Shown here one piece after another: positions 46,123-55,254 of a stretch of DNA of 64,000 bases. The stretch spans positions 1,722,501 to 1,786,500 of the forward strand of contig JABTUB010000001.1 in NCBI GenBank assembly GCA_015075585.1. Reading direction: 5' to 3'. The notes beneath the pieces were generated by a model that was given only the letters and a program-made list of their open reading frames with translations, had not been told where the DNA came from and made no database searches. Origin of the DNA: Chloracidobacterium sp. (GTDB lineage: Bacteria > Acidobacteriota > Blastocatellia > Pyrinomonadales > Pyrinomonadaceae). The position numbers were made by a program, and so were the translations under genes. Within the stretch, counting starts at the first letter, position 1. Each line of letters opens with the position of its first letter.

Positions 46123-47063
46123 CTGCAAACAGATATTATTGTGCCGGGCGTTACGGCTACGCGCTGTCCCGCAGGTAGCTCCCGATCTCCCAATGCTGCC
46201 GGATTCTTGCCCTCGTTGACGATCCAGAAACCACCCTTGCCGTCAGCACCGATCGAAAGGTGACGGCGGCTTACCTCGACATCACCCGCCAGCGTGATAT
46301 CGACCGGCTTCGACTTGGAACCTCTGCCGACCACGACCTGCTCCTTGTAGATGGGAACAACCGCTTGGCGTACACCGTTTCGCCACACCTCGAGGCGGTA
46401 GAATTCTTTAGCGCGGGTGGCCACCCGCGTCATTTCTTCCGAATCCTCCAGCGGCTGTGCCTGTTCGATGCGAGAGGCAGGCATATCCGTCGGAATGATC
46501 GCTTGTTTTCGCACTTCTGAGGTCGGAACCTTTAGGCTTGCGACCGTTGCGCGTTCTGCGTTGCCGGCCGCGGGAATACTCGCCTGCGGAGGGTTCGCCT
46601 GAGTTCGCTGCGTCGCGGGACGTGCAAGTACGCCGGTCTTACTCGCTTCCGGGTCATCCCAACTGTGCTGAACGCTCACGTCGCCTTTTGCAAGCGTAGC
46701 ATCGATGCGAAATCCGATGACGAACGACCGTGTTTCAAGCTTTCGTTTTCCGGCGAGTTCCTTAGCATGTGAAGCAAGAACGTGATAAAGGCCTTGCTCA
46801 AGGCCGCGGCGTTTAACGCCCTGCCAATCCTTATCATCTTCGGCACTCATGCAGATCGTGTATTCGCTTGGAATTATTACCGTACCTTGCGGTAAGGGTA
46901 CCATTTCGGCCTGCATGACAGATCCTACTGCACGTGCGATCTCAACGATGAACTCCTCAGCCTTACTATGCGGCTTGACCTGCGCATCGCGGGCGGCCTG
47001 CTCGAGCACACGTTCCGACGAATCGCCGTCTATCCAACTCCTGACCTTATCCAGAACACTCAT
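46095..47063 (-). CDS. FHA-domain protein with FhaA-like N-terminus
   Basis: 322 residues. Residues 1-125 resemble the DUF3662/FhaA N-terminal domain (LPQGTVIIPSEYTICMSAEDDKDW ... LYHVLASHAKELAGKR ... FVIGFRID). A low-complexity linker rich in Ala, Pro and Thr covers 130-220 and could hold phosphorylated threonines. The FHA domain (about 232-322) shows VVVGRGSKSKPVDITLAGDVEVSRRHLSIGADGKGGFWIVNEG, with the GR-S-R-H phosphothreonine-binding residues. One base separates it from the kinase gene upstream, so it is the likely partner or substrate of that kinase. Confidence 0.85.
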   Translation of the reverse strand: MSVLDKVRSWIDGDSSERVLEQAARDAQVKPHSKAEEFIVEIARAVGSVMQAEMVPLPQGTVIIPSEYTICMSAEDDKDWQGVKRRGLEQGLYHVLASHAKELAGKRKLETRSFVIGFRIDATLAKGDVSVQHSWDDPEASKTGVLARPATQRTQANPPQASIPAAGNAERATVASLKVPTSEVRKQAIIPTDMPASRIEQAQPLEDSEEMTRVATRAKEFYRLEVWRNGVRQAVVPIYKEQVVVGRGSKSKPVDITLAGDVEVSRRHLSIGADGKGGFWIVNEGKNPAALGDRELPAGQRVAVTPGTIISVCSYALRIQLS

Positions 47064-47064
47064 C

Positions 47065-48537
47065 CTAATTGCCGTCCATATCGAGGTACTTTCCGTTAAG
47101 CCAGCCCTTTGTCTGCTGATCGGAACCGCTCCTTTCGCGGCCTTGCTGTATCACTTCAACTTGATACCAGTTATTTTGCGTATTTACAACTCTTACCTTT
47201 GAGTCCTTTGTCACGAGGCCGACCTTTGGGTTATCGGCGCTCGGGCCTGCACGCAAAAAGACGTCCGTTGTTGCCACGCCGGTCTTATAGCTCGATCCGG
47301 GAAGACCAACCGAGGGTAAGATTCCCTTTGTACGCATATATTGCGCCGTGCCGAACAAAAGTCCTACAAAACTGGCCGCCAAAATGATAAAGACAGCAAG
47401 GACACGCAGGAAGTTCTTTTTCTTCGGCGCGGGTGTTGCCGTGCCGCTCGATCCTCGCACAGCTTGAGCGTGCACCGACCCTTTCGGAGCCAACGGCGAG
47501 TAGATCGGTGCGGCTTCTTTGACGGGAGCCTGGTACAAAGGTTGACTTCGCGGCAGCTCTATCTCAAAGACAGGCTGCGCCGGTATGATCGGCGTATAGC
47601 CGCGAGAAACATGTGCCTGCGGCAGACTGTCGCGGCGTCGAAGAACGGTCTCGGGTTCCGCTCCGTCAAGCAAGAGCGAAACCGCGTTGAGTTCCTCCCA
47701 GAACGCATCAACGCTTTGCGGCCTGCTTGACGGCAGATCTGCGGTTGCGTGACGCAGCACAGTGATCAACGCACCGGCCCAAGACTCGTATCGAAATTCT
47801 TCCGGCAGATCCGTGATCGGCCGGCCGGAATATTGCCTGGGTGCCTCGCGGGTTACGAGCGTATAAAGTGTTTTCGCGAGCGAATAGACATCCGCTGCCG
47901 GCGTCAGATCCGACGGTTCATAGGTCCCGCTAGAAAGCGGGCTGTGCTCGGGCGGAGCGTAGATATTCGTACCGACACGCGTTATAGGTGAATCTGCAAG
48001 CGTAAATCTGGCAACGCCGAAGTCGGCGATCTTTACAGTAGCAAGATCACCGGTAAGAAGCAGGTTCTGGGGCTTTATATCTCGATGTATCACGCCGTTG
48101 CGATGTGCATGACCAAGGCCCGCACATATCTGCTCGACATAGCGGAATACGGCATCGATGGGCAAAGCTCGCTTGCGCACCGCATTCTGGAGATCTCCGC
48201 CCGACAGATACTCGAGCACGAGATAGTGAAAGACCGTTCCTGCAAGGTCGCGGGCAGTGCCGTGGCCGAGGCGGCTGATGATATTGGGATGGCGGACGCG
48301 ATCTAGCGCGAGAGCCTCGTTCTGAAAATTTTCGACCAAAGTACGTTCTAGATCACGGTCGAGATCATCCTGAAGAAATACGTTCAGAGCCTTGATAACG
48401 ACCTGTTTGTGCGGCGACTGCGGCGACGCGAGGGCGTCACTCGCGACATAGATCTCGGCATAGCTGCCCTTTCCGAGGGCTTGGCGCACCTCGAAGCGAC
48501 GGTCGATCCGACAATTGCTGAGTGAAAGTTCTCTCAT
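47065..48537 (-). CDS. Membrane Ser/Thr protein kinase with extracytoplasmic SH3 domain
   Basis: 490 residues from ATG 48537 (an ATG at 48576 would add 13). Kinase domain 11-275: LGKGSYAEIY glycine loop, Lys49, Glu74, HRDIKPQNLLL (151-161), DFG (172-174), APPEHS. A Pro-rich juxtamembrane stretch follows, then one hydrophobic helix near 375-394, then an SH3b domain near 415-480 (VFLRAGPSADNPKVGLVTKDSKVRVVNTQNNWYQVEV). This is the PknB plan with SH3b in place of PASTA repeats; SH3b domains often bind peptidoglycan or peptides. Paired with an FHA gene and near PP2C, PBP and FtsW genes. Confidence 0.92.
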   Translation of the reverse strand: MRELSLSNCRIDRRFEVRQALGKGSYAEIYVASDALASPQSPHKQVVIKALNVFLQDDLDRDLERTLVENFQNEALALDRVRHPNIISRLGHGTARDLAGTVFHYLVLEYLSGGDLQNAVRKRALPIDAVFRYVEQICAGLGHAHRNGVIHRDIKPQNLLLTGDLATVKIADFGVARFTLADSPITRVGTNIYAPPEHSPLSSGTYEPSDLTPAADVYSLAKTLYTLVTREAPRQYSGRPITDLPEEFRYESWAGALITVLRHATADLPSSRPQSVDAFWEELNAVSLLLDGAEPETVLRRRDSLPQAHVSRGYTPIIPAQPVFEIELPRSQPLYQAPVKEAAPIYSPLAPKGSVHAQAVRGSSGTATPAPKKKNFLRVLAVFIILAASFVGLLFGTAQYMRTKGILPSVGLPGSSYKTGVATTDVFLRAGPSADNPKVGLVTKDSKVRVVNTQNNWYQVEVIQQGRERSGSDQQTKGWLNGKYLDMDGN

Positions 48538-48604
48538 CGCAGCCACCAAACGGCTCTTGACAACATACGATATCACACATCAAATGTTCACCGCCGAAAA
48601 GGCC

Positions 48605-48641
48605 GCAGGCCCCGCGATCTTGATACGATCGTGAGGCCTGC
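48605..48641 (-). terminator. Branched hairpin after the pilin operon
   Basis: GCAGGCC and GGCCTGC arms (48605-48611 with 48635-48641) enclose an inner CGATC/GATCG stem, followed on the minus strand by GGCCTTTTC. Probable terminator between the PilX-like gene and the kinase gene. Confidence 0.45.
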
Positions 48642-48669
48642 TCGATCAAACGTACGCTGTCAGAGCGTC

Positions 48670-51600
48670 CTAGTCGTTCGTTCTCTGAAATCCCGTAGTC
48701 TGCACATACTGGAAGAACGGCGTCCCCGGAGGCAAGCGTGCCGGATCGAGGAAGGCCGAGTCGAACACCCAGTTACGGACCGGCGGCTCGTACACCGTGT
48801 TACAGCATTTGAAAGAACCATTGTTGTTTCGCGAGTTGAAGAGATTGATCAGCGATCCGGCGTAATTGAGCCTTTGCCTTACAGAGGTGCTTTGATTCAA
48901 CCATGTCTCCAGGAAGCGCTTAAAATTATGGACACCGCCGTTCAGGTTCGGTGAGATGCCTCCTTGGTTGATGCTGAGCTGTTTCGAAGCCACGGTATCG
49001 CCGGCGATCATTGCAAACCTGATCGTCGTTTCCGATGCGACGCGCCTCGTCTCGTCATAAGGGTAAGTAAAACTCTCGGCATCGTTCCACGCATTTGAAA
49101 GGATCGTTACGGCGTCGCCCACGACCGAGGTAGGTATGTGCAGCCATCCGTTCGTTCCTCCGCCTTGCGGAAGGTAGTTAGAGTAGGGCGAGTTGCCGGT
49201 TGAGGGCGGAGTTGTTAACCCTGTCGCATCATAGTTGCCGCGAATGTAGATACCGTTCTCGGATGAGAAGCTGAATCCCATCGTATTTGCCGGAGTCGCA
49301 GAGTCATAAATGCCCGGCACCGTGCTTGCGTTGATCGCTCGTACGCCGCGGCGATAATACTTATGATCCTGCACAGCCGCCAGATCCGGTGCAGATGTAT
49401 TCGTATTATACTTCTCCGTTTCCACACCGTATGAGGTGTTCAGCAAGCCATCATTATTGACGTCTTCGCCGACCTGCATTGTGGAGGTATTGCCCGGAGC
49501 CGGACTCAGAATGTCCTCCATATCCAATTCGCCGTCAAAATCGGCGTCGCCGCGCCGGTCGGATACATAGAAGATCCAGCCTTCACGAGACGGCACATCG
49601 CCCGACATTAGCCCGATGCCGCCTTTTGCGGTTGCGAGCGGAGTGTCCGTCGGGAAAAGGCCATTGAAATCACCACGAAGGAAACGCCGTAGATTCGCAA
49701 TATCAATATCGACCATCGTCATCACGCCATTCCGCGTTACCCTGCTCAGGTTGTTATAATAGGTCGTGCTCCGCTCATCATAATATTCGCCCTCGCGCGT
49801 GTCGAACATCTTGATCGGTATCGGCACGATCGCAGCGTAACCGCTATTGACAGTTGCGAGTTTCAGGTGCGCAACATTTTCGCGGTAGGCATCCCCATCT
49901 AAGCCGTAATCAGCATCTGAATTCGTGCATCTAGGCGTACCGCTCGTCGGACAGCCGTTCGCGATCAAAGTGCGGCGTTGATTCATTTGGTTGGTCGCGC
50001 TTCCGGATAGTCCCGTAAAGCCGAACCTAGCAACCGCGTTCGTCGCTGCAGAACCGCTTCCCCATGAGGTCAGCGCGTTACTGCCGCCCGGAATTGCAGG
50101 GCCGGGAATCTCGAATCGCTGAAGCTTGATGATCGCTCGTGAATCAGGGTATGTAAGTGCGCTCTGGGGCGACGCACTCGTCAGATTGCCGCTTGGGCTC
50201 GACGGCGTACCGTTATTGCTATATTCCCGCGTACCCGTGTAGCCGTCGATATTCAAGGCAGACGATGCCTCGTCAGTGATCCCGAGGCTGAGAAAGTCTT
50301 GTGTTACGTCTTTCGCTATCGTCGTCTGTGTCGCCTGATCTATCGAGACAAGTTCGACCTTGATCCAGACCTCGCGTCCCGGAACCTGACCGCCAATGTA
50401 GAATCGCTCGCCGTTAAGGCGGGTTCCTCGATAACCCCACGTCGTATCCGATGGCGAAAGCTTCATCGGTTTTGGCTGATAACCGCGGGCGTCCGAGGTC
50501 GGATCGGCTCCGCCGCCGGCCGAGTCTCCGTCAAGCCTTACGCCGCAAACACCGGTGATCGCCGCCGTACCTATTCCTGACGCGCAGCCCGGAAGTTTTG
50601 CCTTGCTGTCGGCAAGACTTACTCGAATGCCGAATTTGTTCGCATAACGCTCAGTGCGAAGGATGTCATCGTCGGCATCAGCAGCGGTTACGGGCGCAAG
50701 CACGCCAAGCGAATTCTTGAACAGGTCGCCGATCGATTTGCCGCGCTTGACCATCTCGACAAGGTCGGTCGGGTAGCCCACCTTCAGCGGAAGTCTCAGT
50801 TTTGGAGCACCGGCTTCAAGATTGCCGTCAAAGATCGCGGCATTTGTCTTAAAACTCGGATTGACCTTGCTCGGCGGCATATCCGGGTTGGAAGCAAAGA
50901 TATTGTTTGAAGCGCCCGACGTTGTATTGTGTACACTTCCGTTTGTCGGCAATAGCTGTTTGAAAGATCCTGACGCATTTTTGATATAGGTCTTGTTGTT
51001 GCCTGAGTCGCCCGTGTACCAATTGCGCCAGGTTTGCGTGATTATCTCGTGTGTGGCGGTTACCTTAGAATCGAAGTAGACACCATCGTCGCCCGGCGAG
51101 ATAAAGAAATTGCCGTTCGTATGAACGCGGCCGCCGAAACTGAACAGCGGCGGCCTGAAAAGCTCGAGGTCGTCGTCATAGAACACACCGAACTGAAAGA
51201 TCGGAATTCGACTGTTCAAAACGTTTCGCGTCAACTGCACCTGCACCCCGTTTTGATCGGTCGTAGTGGTCCTGAGCCGCCAGTTATCACGGATCGCATA
51301 AAGACCGCTGTACGGCCCGCCGTTCAGAACGATATTTTGCCGTGCTGACGTCATATCGAGCTCTTGGGCGAAGGTGTAATTCGCAAGTCCCGGGACACCT
51401 GCGGTCCTGATCGAATTAAGATCGGCAACCGTAGGATTTAGTTTTGTCTCGAATATCTTATTGAAATTACGCGTCATCATTTCGAGACTGCCCTGAGCGG
51501 CATAAAACGTGCGCGAATCAGCGGTTTCATTGCCTACCGCCATCGCCTCGGTAGATGAGCGCGTAAGAGCTACCGCCACGAAGACGGTGATCAAAGCAAG

Positions 51601-51690
51601 TACGAACAGACAAATAACGATGGCGGAGCCACGCTCCGCTTCCCGTTTCGGGGTTATTCCAACAACTCTATTTCCTTCTGCGGTTCTCAT
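48670..51690 (-). CDS. Large PilX-like pilus-associated protein with EF-hand-like loops
   Basis: 1006 residues. After a short basic leader the segment ERGSAIVICLFVLALITVFVAVAL is a prepilin-like hydrophobic helix of the PilX type (no Glu at +5), followed by RSSTEAMAVGNETADSRTFYAAQGSLEMM, the usual PilX_N continuation. The rest is a long beta-rich, Gly/Asn/Ser-rich exported body. DADFDGELDMED (715-726) and DVNNDGLLNTSY (743-754) are calcium-loop or dockerin-like. Such proteins sit at pilus tips with PilY1-like adhesins. Last gene of a four-gene minor-pilin operon and far larger than classical PilX (about 200 residues). Confidence 0.72.
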   Translation of the reverse strand: MRTAEGNRVVGITPKREAERGSAIVICLFVLALITVFVAVALTRSSTEAMAVGNETADSRTFYAAQGSLEMMTRNFNKIFETKLNPTVADLNSIRTAGVPGLANYTFAQELDMTSARQNIVLNGGPYSGLYAIRDNWRLRTTTTDQNGVQVQLTRNVLNSRIPIFQFGVFYDDDLELFRPPLFSFGGRVHTNGNFFISPGDDGVYFDSKVTATHEIITQTWRNWYTGDSGNNKTYIKNASGSFKQLLPTNGSVHNTTSGASNNIFASNPDMPPSKVNPSFKTNAAIFDGNLEAGAPKLRLPLKVGYPTDLVEMVKRGKSIGDLFKNSLGVLAPVTAADADDDILRTERYANKFGIRVSLADSKAKLPGCASGIGTAAITGVCGVRLDGDSAGGGADPTSDARGYQPKPMKLSPSDTTWGYRGTRLNGERFYIGGQVPGREVWIKVELVSIDQATQTTIAKDVTQDFLSLGITDEASSALNIDGYTGTREYSNNGTPSSPSGNLTSASPQSALTYPDSRAIIKLQRFEIPGPAIPGGSNALTSWGSGSAATNAVARFGFTGLSGSATNQMNQRRTLIANGCPTSGTPRCTNSDADYGLDGDAYRENVAHLKLATVNSGYAAIVPIPIKMFDTREGEYYDERSTTYYNNLSRVTRNGVMTMVDIDIANLRRFLRGDFNGLFPTDTPLATAKGGIGLMSGDVPSREGWIFYVSDRRGDADFDGELDMEDILSPAPGNTSTMQVGEDVNNDGLLNTSYGVETEKYNTNTSAPDLAAVQDHKYYRRGVRAINASTVPGIYDSATPANTMGFSFSSENGIYIRGNYDATGLTTPPSTGNSPYSNYLPQGGGTNGWLHIPTSVVGDAVTILSNAWNDAESFTYPYDETRRVASETTIRFAMIAGDTVASKQLSINQGGISPNLNGGVHNFKRFLETWLNQSTSVRQRLNYAGSLINLFNSRNNNGSFKCCNTVYEPPVRNWVFDSAFLDPARLPPGTPFFQYVQTTGFQRTND

Positions 51691-51705
51691 CTTGTACTTC
51701 CTTTT

Positions 51706-52764
51706 CTAATTTGCGTCGTAGCCCAAATTTCGGGTGCTGAATGTTGAGGTAAGCGATGTTCGGAAAGGGTGACCGGTAGCGTTCATCTCTGTCGATCGCG
51801 TGCTGATCGTGTATCGTATCTGTCGAACGGCCGCGAGATTTGTCGGCGTGTCGTCCGCTGTTCCGGGGATACCATCAGGCCCTGCGAGAGGATTTTCGGT
51901 CTCCGATCCGTCGTCCATCAAATAGACGATCTGGAAATCCTCTACCCCAAAGACCAACGGCTCATCTACAAAGCCAACTGCCGGCAATGCCGGCGGCCTG
52001 TTCACGTATTCGCGGCGGGTCAGCGTACCATCGCTCGTGACGAAATATGTGACCATACTCACACGCTGAATACTCGCCGGAACAGTTATCGCACGCAATG
52101 GGCCGCTCGCTCCGGTCTGGTTGAAGCCGAGTACGTCACCGTTTGCGAACTGTATCTTGTTCGAACCGCTGAGGGCTGTTGAGACAGCCAGCGTTGACCC
52201 CGTATTACCCGATACCAGATAAAGGTCATTCACGCGGCACAATGAATTACTTCCGGACAGCGGAACGATCTCGTCGATCCCCGTTCCGGTAGTTGTCGCC
52301 GCATTGATGTTCAACGGCTGTGAAATGCCGCCGATAGGATTAAAGGTATTGTCCTTAAAAAGGAACGTAACTTGATCCGTACGAATATTGGGATTCGTAT
52401 TGTAGGTGTTCAGCGTTATGTTATTACCGGCAATGATAGGTGCAACCGTGTCGCGGCTTGTGTCCACATCCGGCGGTATTCCGAGCAGGTTCGCCAATCG
52501 GTTGTCGGCCAAAAATACCGTGTTCTTCAGCGGATACCCGTAACCCGCGTTATATGTATCCTTACCGACTGTGCTCATCGCCATCCGTAGGCTCTTGTTG
52601 AGCGAGGTGTTCTCATTGACCACCGTCTTGCTCTCTCGTGCAACCTGCAGAAGGCCAAAGACAGAACCGGTAACGATGAGAAAAACGACCATTGAAATGG
52701 TGAGTTCTACCAGTGAGAAACCCGCTTGGCCGAGGTCTTGTATAAATTTACGATCGCGTTTCAT
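51706..52764 (-). CDS. PilW-like minor pilin
   Basis: 352 residues from ATG 52764, chosen for GAGGAA eight bases upstream. Prepilin signature GQAGFSLVELTISMVVFLIVTGSVFGLL: cleavage after Gly, Phe at +1, Glu at +5. The remainder is a globular beta domain with ENTSLNKSLRMAMSTVGKDTYNAGYG, typical of PilW/PilJ-type proteins. Initiates or caps pilus fibres with neighbouring PilV-, FimT- and PilX-like proteins. Gap of 4 bases to the upstream pilin gene. Confidence 0.83.
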   Translation of the reverse strand: MKRDRKFIQDLGQAGFSLVELTISMVVFLIVTGSVFGLLQVARESKTVVNENTSLNKSLRMAMSTVGKDTYNAGYGYPLKNTVFLADNRLANLLGIPPDVDTSRDTVAPIIAGNNITLNTYNTNPNIRTDQVTFLFKDNTFNPIGGISQPLNINAATTTGTGIDEIVPLSGSNSLCRVNDLYLVSGNTGSTLAVSTALSGSNKIQFANGDVLGFNQTGASGPLRAITVPASIQRVSMVTYFVTSDGTLTRREYVNRPPALPAVGFVDEPLVFGVEDFQIVYLMDDGSETENPLAGPDGIPGTADDTPTNLAAVRQIRYTISTRSTEMNATGHPFRTSLTSTFSTRNLGYDAN

Positions 52765-52768
52765 ACCT

Positions 52769-53317
52769 TTATTCCTCAACGACCGCATAATCGGTCATGA
52801 CCGTCGTCAACGATTCCTCTCGCGCAATTGCCCCAACGAAATACCGCACCCTCACCTCGACGGCACGGATGCGAACTTTTGAAAGCCCCGGCGTCGGACA
52901 ATTGTACGAAGGCCTTTCCGGATCGCATTGATCGGTGATCGTGATCTGCCGCTGCAGGGCCGAAAGAGGAGCTCCGGCGTCGTCAGCCGTGCCAATTATG
53001 TTGTCCGGCCCGGCATTCGGCAAAACGTTCTGCATTCCGGTAACAAAGATGCCTTTCGGTACGCCGTTCACGATGTTCGAGCCGACATTGCCAACCGCAT
53101 CCCAGCCAAGGCGAACCGGATCGGTCTCCTTGACCGACATGATCGACTCCATGGTCGATGCGGCTATCTCTTTTGCAACGATCTGCTGCTGCTGGCCTTT
53201 TGATTGGATCATCGCCCCGGCGATCGCCGACATCAAAGCAAGCACGCCGACCATCAACAGGACGATGGCGATCATCACATCTATGTACGAAAAACCTGAT
53301 TGATCTTTGACTCTCAT
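52769..53317 (-). CDS. PilV-like minor pilin
   Basis: 182 residues. DQSGFSYIDVMIAIVLLMVGVLALMSAIAGAM is a prepilin segment: Gly -1, Phe +1, but Asp rather than Glu at +5. The rest has QQQIVAKEIAASTMESIMSVKE and a short beta domain with a Cys pair (DQCDPERPSYNC). PilV/MshD-type minor pilin. Eight bases separate it from the upstream FimT-like gene. Confidence 0.8.
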   Translation of the reverse strand: MRVKDQSGFSYIDVMIAIVLLMVGVLALMSAIAGAMIQSKGQQQQIVAKEIAASTMESIMSVKETDPVRLGWDAVGNVGSNIVNGVPKGIFVTGMQNVLPNAGPDNIIGTADDAGAPLSALQRQITITDQCDPERPSYNCPTPGLSKVRIRAVEVRVRYFVGAIAREESLTTVMTDYAVVEE

Positions 53318-53325
53318 CTGATGCC

Positions 53326-54015
53326 CTAATTTAGTACTCCGACAAATGTGCTGCCTGTGTACTTCCAGTAACGAACCGCCGAACTCCCGCCGAATATCGT
53401 GATCGCTCGAACCTCGCCGGCGTTGCGGGCGTTCGGATTACCCGGCGTTGCGGGCGGCCAAATGTAAAGCGTCGCGCTGATCGGCGTGCCTGCGGCATTC
53501 ACGGCCGAACCGTCACGCTGAAAACGCGCGGCCCAGACCGTATGGCCGATTACCGAGTTCGCCCCTTCTGTGTGCCCAAGTCCGTCAATTGCATAGGTCG
53601 CATTCGGATAATTGGGCGGGTTCGGCTTTGCAACGCCGTTCGGATTCACATCCATCCTCACATCGGCGGTCTTATCAAGCGGGATCGCTTTAAGCAGAAC
53701 GTCCGGATCGGTGCCTGCCTCGTCAATGATAAGCAAGCGATTGTCCGTGAGGTCGATCTCGAACCGCATAGTACGGCGACGTGTGATGGCGAGTTGATTG
53801 GCCTCACGCAGAAGATCCATCACCCTGATCGCCTGATCGTCCGAACGATAGAGCCGCCGGTAGCTCATGAAATACGGAATGGAGATCGTCAGAACTACCG
53901 CAAGTACGGCGACCACGACCAATAGTTCAATTGCCGAAAACCCTGCTGAGCTTCGGCCTCCAATAGCCGCCGAAACGGACGAACTAAACCGTTGTAGCTT
54001 TGCCTCCATTAACAT
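53326..54015 (-). CDS. FimT/GspH-like pseudopilin
   Basis: 229 residues (start ATG 54015, or 54009). SSAGFSAIELLVVVAVLAVVLTISIPYFM gives the prepilin cleavage site after Gly with Glu at +5; LYRSDDQAIRVMDLLREANQLAITRRRTMRFEID is the FimT/GspH continuation with the RNQLAITRR-like strand. First gene of the minor-pilin operon, with a good promoter at 54115-54143 and a 100-base leader. Confidence 0.87.
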   Translation of the reverse strand: MLMEAKLQRFSSSVSAAIGGRSSAGFSAIELLVVVAVLAVVLTISIPYFMSYRRLYRSDDQAIRVMDLLREANQLAITRRRTMRFEIDLTDNRLLIIDEAGTDPDVLLKAIPLDKTADVRMDVNPNGVAKPNPPNYPNATYAIDGLGHTEGANSVIGHTVWAARFQRDGSAVNAAGTPISATLYIWPPATPGNPNARNAGEVRAITIFGGSSAVRYWKYTGSTFVGVLN

Positions 54016-54114
54016 ATTCCCTTTTTTAACTGAACGGTACGCTTCGGCCCGAAAACTAAGATCTTGGACACATCAAATAATGAAAACGCGGAAACCTTAT
54101 CAATTTCCAAAAAC

Positions 54115-54143
54115 ATTTTACATCGTACAACCATTTTTTACAA
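54115..54143 (-). promoter_or_regulatory. Promoter of the minor-pilin operon
   Basis: On the minus strand TTGTAA, a 17-base spacer and TAAAAT. It points at the FimT-like gene about 100 bases away; the A+T-rich leader holds nothing I recognise. Confidence 0.5.
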
Positions 54144-54157
54144 TACTTTTGCGCTCT

Positions 54158-54185
54158 TTGGTTTGTAAAGAATTTTGGATAAAAT
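54158..54185 (+). promoter_or_regulatory. Promoter of the FHA-PBP-FtsW-PP2C operon
   Basis: TTGGTT, a 16-base spacer and TAAAAT, 29 bases before ATG 54214. No Shine-Dalgarno sequence precedes the ATG, so translation may rely on a short unstructured leader. The two divergent promoters lie back to back. Confidence 0.45.
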
Positions 54186-54213
54186 TGCTTGATCTTTCGT
54201 ATTACGTTTTTGC

Positions 54214-55254
54214 ATGACTGAAAGCGACCGTTCGAGAAGTTCTCCCGGCATGGCCGACTGGCTGTTCAAGGGCGTATTGGCAAAGCTTGGCGATAAATTC
54301 GACAGCTTCACCGGGCGCAAATTGGCGCCTTCCGGCAGCCTTGCGACGAGCGGTATTATCGAGCGGATAAAGATGCTTTTGGACTCGGAGGCGATCGAGG
54401 TGCCGGGCAAAGGCAAGGTAGTGCCGAATAATATCCGGCTGAAAATGCAGTGGGATAAATTCGCCTCTGACGATGACAAGAGTATCGATAGACTTCAGGC
54501 CGTACTACTCGCAGCGGCCGTTGATCACATAAATGACTCGCTTTATTACACTTATGCTCCGGTATCACTGGTAATTTCCGATGACTATTTCGTTGAAGGT
54601 ATAAAGCTCATTGCCGGCTTTGACGGCACCAATGACGACGGCCGCGAGGTTACAATGGATCTCGCTCCGTCGCACGATGATCATCCGCTCGCCGAAGATG
54701 AAACTCAAGCCAAGCTCCCGCGATTGCGTGAACTTTCGGTTCGCTACAGACTTGCAGGCCGTGAGGTTGCCGCAAAGATCGAAGTTCAAGACGATGGAAG
54801 GGTTTCCGTAGGGCGCGGCAGCGGGAACAAACTCTCGATAAACGATCCGGGCGTATCGACAATGCACGCAACAATACTCATCGGAGAGCAAGGCGAGATA
54901 TCGGTTGCAGATATCGGCTCTACGAACGGCACCTTTATCAACGATAAGCGGATCGCCTATGGCAAAGTTCACGCACTTTCGCCAACGGACCGTTTACGTT
55001 TCGGCACCGTGGAAGTTTCGCTCGAGGTTGTCATCACGCAGCCGCAGGCCGAGCCAATTCCTGAGGTCGTTACCGACGGAAATTCGGTTGAGATCAACGG
55101 CTTCGAGTTCAGAGAAAAGTCCTCGGCCCAACCTACTGCAGCAAACACGGGCGCCGAGAGCGTCTCGAATACAGCAACCACTATCGCTTTTGAAGCGGAC
55201 CATGACGCACCGGAAACTGATGATAGCGGAAAGTTGCCGGGAGGATCTGAATGA
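54214..55254 (+). CDS. FHA-domain protein, second FhaA-like copy
   Basis: 346 residues. N-terminal 150 residues match the FhaA-like domain of the protein at 46095 (GKVVPNNIRLKMQWDKFASDDDKSIDRLQAVLLAAAVDHINDSLYYTYAPVSLVIS). FHA domain at 185-270 with RVSVGRGSGNKLSINDPGVSTMHATILIGEQGEISVADIGSTNGTFIN, a textbook GR/S/H/NGT set. An acidic C-terminal tail follows. It overlaps the PBP start by 4 bases. In mycobacteria FhaA binds phosphorylated MviN to control murein precursor flipping; a like role is inferred from this operon. Confidence 0.87.
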   Translation: MTESDRSRSSPGMADWLFKGVLAKLGDKFDSFTGRKLAPSGSLATSGIIERIKMLLDSEAIEVPGKGKVVPNNIRLKMQWDKFASDDDKSIDRLQAVLLAAAVDHINDSLYYTYAPVSLVISDDYFVEGIKLIAGFDGTNDDGREVTMDLAPSHDDHPLAEDETQAKLPRLRELSVRYRLAGREVAAKIEVQDDGRVSVGRGSGNKLSINDPGVSTMHATILIGEQGEISVADIGSTNGTFINDKRIAYGKVHALSPTDRLRFGTVEVSLEVVITQPQAEPIPEVVTDGNSVEINGFEFREKSSAQPTAANTGAESVSNTATTIAFEADHDAPETDDSGKLPGGSE

